From positions 930,001-994,000 of the forward strand of contig NZ_ATKM01000005.1 in the NCBI RefSeq assembly GCF_000418555.1: a stretch of 64,000 nt of DNA. The letters are read 5' to 3'. The position numbers were made by a program, and so were the translations under genes. Shown here in pieces: positions 61,984 to 64,000 of this stretch. Position 1 is the stretch's first letter. Each line of letters starts with the position of its first letter. A model generated the notes under the pieces. That model did not search any database and was not told the DNA's origin. It saw only the letters and a program-made list of their open reading frames with translations. Source of the stretch: Pseudomonas sp. P818 (lineage in GTDB: Bacteria > Pseudomonadota > Gammaproteobacteria > Pseudomonadales > Pseudomonadaceae).

Positions 61984-64000
61984 TCAGGCCTCTTCCAGCA
62001 CCACCACGCGCTGCCCGGCGCGCACGGGCGAACCCGGCTGTACGCGTACTTCGCGCACGATGCCGGCCATGGGGGCGGTCAGCGGAATCTCCATCTTCAT
62101 GGATTCGAGAATCACCAGCACGTCGCCGGCCCGCACCTGTGCGCCTGCCTCGACCTGCACCTGCCAGAGGTTGCCTGCGATATGGCTGTCGATGCCGTGC
62201 TGACCGGCGCCCAGCGGGGCGTCATCGCCAAGCTCGGCGGCCACTTCCTCGACTTCGAAATGCGCCTGACCCGATTCGATCCAGCGCTGGCGCTCGGCAT
62301 CGAAAGCCGCGCGCTGTTGCTGGCGGAAGGCGGCGATACCCTCTGCCTCGTCATCGAGAAACTGCTGGTAGTCGGCCAGGGCCAGTTCGCTGTGTTCGAT
62401 GTGCAGCGGGTAGCGGCCCAGTGGGAAGTCGCGGCGGATGCGCAGCAGTTCGTCGGCACTCACCGGGTAGAAGCGGATCTGGTCGAAGAAGCGCAGCAAC
62501 CAGGGCTTGCCATCGAAGGCCTCGACCTCGCGGTAGCGGTTCCACATCTGCAGGGTACGGCCGACGAACTGATAGCCGCCGGGGCCTTCCATGCCGTACA
62601 CGCACATATAGGCGCCGCCGATGCCGACGGAGTTTTCCGCCGTCCAGGTGCGCGCCGGGTTGTATTTGGTGGTGACCAGACGGTGGCGCGGATCGAGCGG
62701 GGTGGCCACTGGTGCGCCGAGGTAGACGTCGCCCAGGCCCATCACCAGGTAGCTGGCGTCGAACACGGTGCGGTACACCTCGTCGAGGTTCGGCAGGTCG
62801 TTGATGCGGCGGATGAACTCCAGATTGCTCGGGCACCAGGGGGCGTCCTTGCGCACGGTGGTCATGTATTTCTCGATGGCCAGCTGGCAGGCCGGGTCGT
62901 CCCAGGACAGCGGCAGGTGGACGATGCGCGACGGCACCTTGAGGTCGCGCGCGGCGCATACGGCGTCCCACTCGCCGGCGACTATGTCGAGCAGCCGCCG
63001 CAGCGGCAGGGTTTCCGGTTGGTAGTGCACTTGCAGCGAGCGGATGCCTGGCGTCAGGTCGATTACGCCAGCGAGCTGCTTGGCCTCCAGCGCCTGCATC
63101 AACGCGTGGCCACGGAAGCGCAGCACCAGATCGAGTTCTGGCGCACCGATTTCCAGCAGCAGGTGGGTGTCGCCGGACAGGCGTGCGACCAGGCGGGTGT
63201 CGGCCTGGCCGAGGTCGAGGACGATGGGGCTTTGTAGCCCGGATGCAATCCGGGATTCAGGCGCTGCGATTTCCCCGGATTGCATCCGGGCTACGGTCGC
63301 GTCTGTAGGAGCGGATTTATCCGCGATTTCGGTGTTGCCTGCATCGCGGCTGAAGCCGCTCCCACAAAGGCTGGTGCATTCGCTGGCACTGGCTTTGGCC
63401 AACTCCCGCGCCGTGACGATATCCACCGGCACGAAGCGCACCTTGTCACCGGCCTTGAGTTGACCGAGCTGCCACAGGTCGGCCTCGATGATGGTCACCA
63501 GGCAGACGAAGCCGCCGAGGCTGGGGCCATCGGGCCCCAGAATCACCGGCATATCGCCGGTAAAATCCACCGCGCCGATGGCGTAGGGGTTGTCGTGGAT
63601 GTTGGACGGGTGCAGGCCGGCTTCGCCGCCGCTGTCGCGCACCCATTCCGGTTTCGGCCCGATCAGGCGCACGCCGGTGCGGCTGGAGTTGAAATGCACT
63701 TCCCACTCGGTGGCGAGGAAGTTGTCGACATAGGCGGGTGTGAAGTATTCCGGCGCGCCGTGCGGGCCGTAGATCACCCGCAGTTCGCGTACGGCCGGCA
63801 GGGATGGGCAGAGTTCGGCGGGCAGTTGCGCGCCGCTGCCGGTATCGGCCAGGGGCAGCAGATGCAGCACGTCGCCGGCGCGCAGTGCACGGCCGCCATG
63901 GCCGCCGAACTGGCCGAGGGTAAAGGTGCTCTTGCTGCCCAGGTAGTCCGGCACCTGAATGCCGCCGCGAACGCTCAGGTAGCTACGTGCGCCGGACCCG
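61984..64000 (-). CDS. urea carboxylase, C-terminal part (5' end outside window)
   Basis: At least 672 residues, open at the right edge. Order: KipA/AHS2-like domain (GSKSTFTLGQFGGHGGRALR, then NPYAIGAVDFTGDMPVILGP), an unusual linker, KipI/AHS1-like domain (YQPETLPLRRLLDIVAGEWD, GMEGPGGYQFVGRTLQMWNR, FFDQIRFYPVSADELL) and a biotinyl domain with the biotin lysine in LESMKMEIPL. This is the carboxyltransferase and carrier part of ATP- and biotin-dependent urea carboxylase, which makes allophanate. The N-terminal biotin carboxylase part would lie beyond base 64000. The linker is encoded by repeat DNA. Confidence 0.9.
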   Translation of the reverse strand, partial: GSGARSYLSVRGGIQVPDYLGSKSTFTLGQFGGHGGRALRAGDVLHLLPLADTGSGAQLPAELCPSLPAVRELRVIYGPHGAPEYFTPAYVDNFLATEWEVHFNSSRTGVRLIGPKPEWVRDSGGEAGLHPSNIHDNPYAIGAVDFTGDMPVILGPDGPSLGGFVCLVTIIEADLWQLGQLKAGDKVRFVPVDIVTARELAKASASECTSLCGSGFSRDAGNTEIADKSAPTDATVARMQSGEIAAPESRIASGLQSPIVLDLGQADTRLVARLSGDTHLLLEIGAPELDLVLRFRGHALMQALEAKQLAGVIDLTPGIRSLQVHYQPETLPLRRLLDIVAGEWDAVCAARDLKVPSRIVHLPLSWDDPACQLAIEKYMTTVRKDAPWCPSNLEFIRRINDLPNLDEVYRTVFDASYLVMGLGDVYLGAPVATPLDPRHRLVTTKYNPARTWTAENSVGIGGAYMCVYGMEGPGGYQFVGRTLQMWNRYREVEAFDGKPWLLRFFDQIRFYPVSADELLRIRRDFPLGRYPLHIEHSELALADYQQFLDDEAEGIAAFRQQQRAAFDAERQRWIESGQAHFEVEEVAAELGDDAPLGAGQHGIDSHIAGNLWQVQVEAGAQVRAGDVLVILESMKMEIPLTAPMAGIVREVRVQPGSPVRAGQRVVVLEEA
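63234..63366. repeat. dispersed repeats translated in frame inside urea carboxylase
   Basis: GTAGCCCGGATGCAATCCGG ... TTGCATCCGGGCTACG (63234-63293) followed by two REP units (GTAGGAGCGGATTTATCCGC, 63305; TCGCGGCTGAAGCCGCTCCC, 63344) lie within the coding frame. They encode about 45 residues including GSGFSRDAGNTEIADKSAP between the AHS2 and AHS1 domains, without a stop. Confidence 0.85.

Overview
The window is ordinary high-GC chromosome of a Pseudomonas, most likely of the P. mendocina/P. oleovorans group. Supporting signs are the HexR-type gap/edd pair (Entner-Doudoroff), phaG (mcl-PHA precursor supply), an OprD-family porin, rdgC, a GcsR-like regulator, many dispersed REP-type repeats, and gene order that I recall (inference, not checked) as partly matching the P. 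aeruginosa fkpA-like to prc to quinone oxidoreductase to HAD/ABC/GntR block. No replication origin, rRNA operon, CRISPR array or intact transposase is visible.

Layout. 1-2.6 kb: edge-cut alpha/beta hydrolase, LysR regulator, small periplasmic protein, azoreductase. 2.7-4.4 kb: a PomA/PomB-type flagellar stator pair. 4.4-8.8 kb: two EamA exporters, a RibD-like reductase, a CigR-like protein, a DEAD-box helicase. 9-12.9 kb: ABC exporter, YdjM-like membrane protein, arfB, mgsA. 12.9-15.9 kb: gap and edd, divergent, with two HexR operators between. 16-20.5 kb: rdgC, tRNA-Val, tRNA-Asp, FKBP lipoprotein, YkvA protein and a three-gene XRE/unknown/Sel1 operon. 20.5-25.5 kb: EAL-CBS-GGDEF protein, prc protease, quinone oxidoreductase. 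25.5-28 kb: ahpC-ahpF behind an OxyR site. 28-30 kb: ureidoglycine aminohydrolase and a divergent LysR regulator. 29.9-36.3 kb: a six-gene ABC uptake operon with an alkaline-phosphatase-family hydrolase and a HAD phosphatase, next to a GntR/UTRA regulator with palindromic operators. 36.5-41.5 kb: YciI, DUF899, SnoaL-like, Sel1 lipoprotein, M14 carboxypeptidase, OprD porin. 42.3-43.4 kb: soxR and a frameshifted flavin reductase sharing a SoxR box. 43.6-51 kb: gcvH-gcvP-gcvT, sodC, GcsR-like sigma-54 activator. 51.3-55.1 kb: endA, sodium:solute symporter, MscS-type channel. 55.1-57.9 kb: an AT-rich accessory insertion. 58-64 kb: tRNA-Gly, phaG, rsuA operon with a diguanylate cyclase, and the C-terminal part of urea carboxylase.

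The most notable accessory element is at about 55501-57633. An AT-rich restriction endonuclease-like gene and a beta-class DNA methyltransferase overlap, and the segment ends in a 72-bp imperfect palindrome with the layout of an integron attC site. The left boundary (GTTATAT) is complementary to the attC outer box (GTATAAC) except for one wobble pair, so I read the segment as a single integron gene cassette carrying a restriction-modification system, without an integrase in view. Its 3' end contains scrambled direct repeats.

Other points: visible regulatory sites for HexR, OxyR and SoxR and candidate UTRA operators tie several genes to carbon, peroxide, redox and (probably) organophosphorus control. 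Repeat elements lie inside operons (gcvP/gcvT, ABC cluster) and one is translated in frame inside the urea carboxylase gene.
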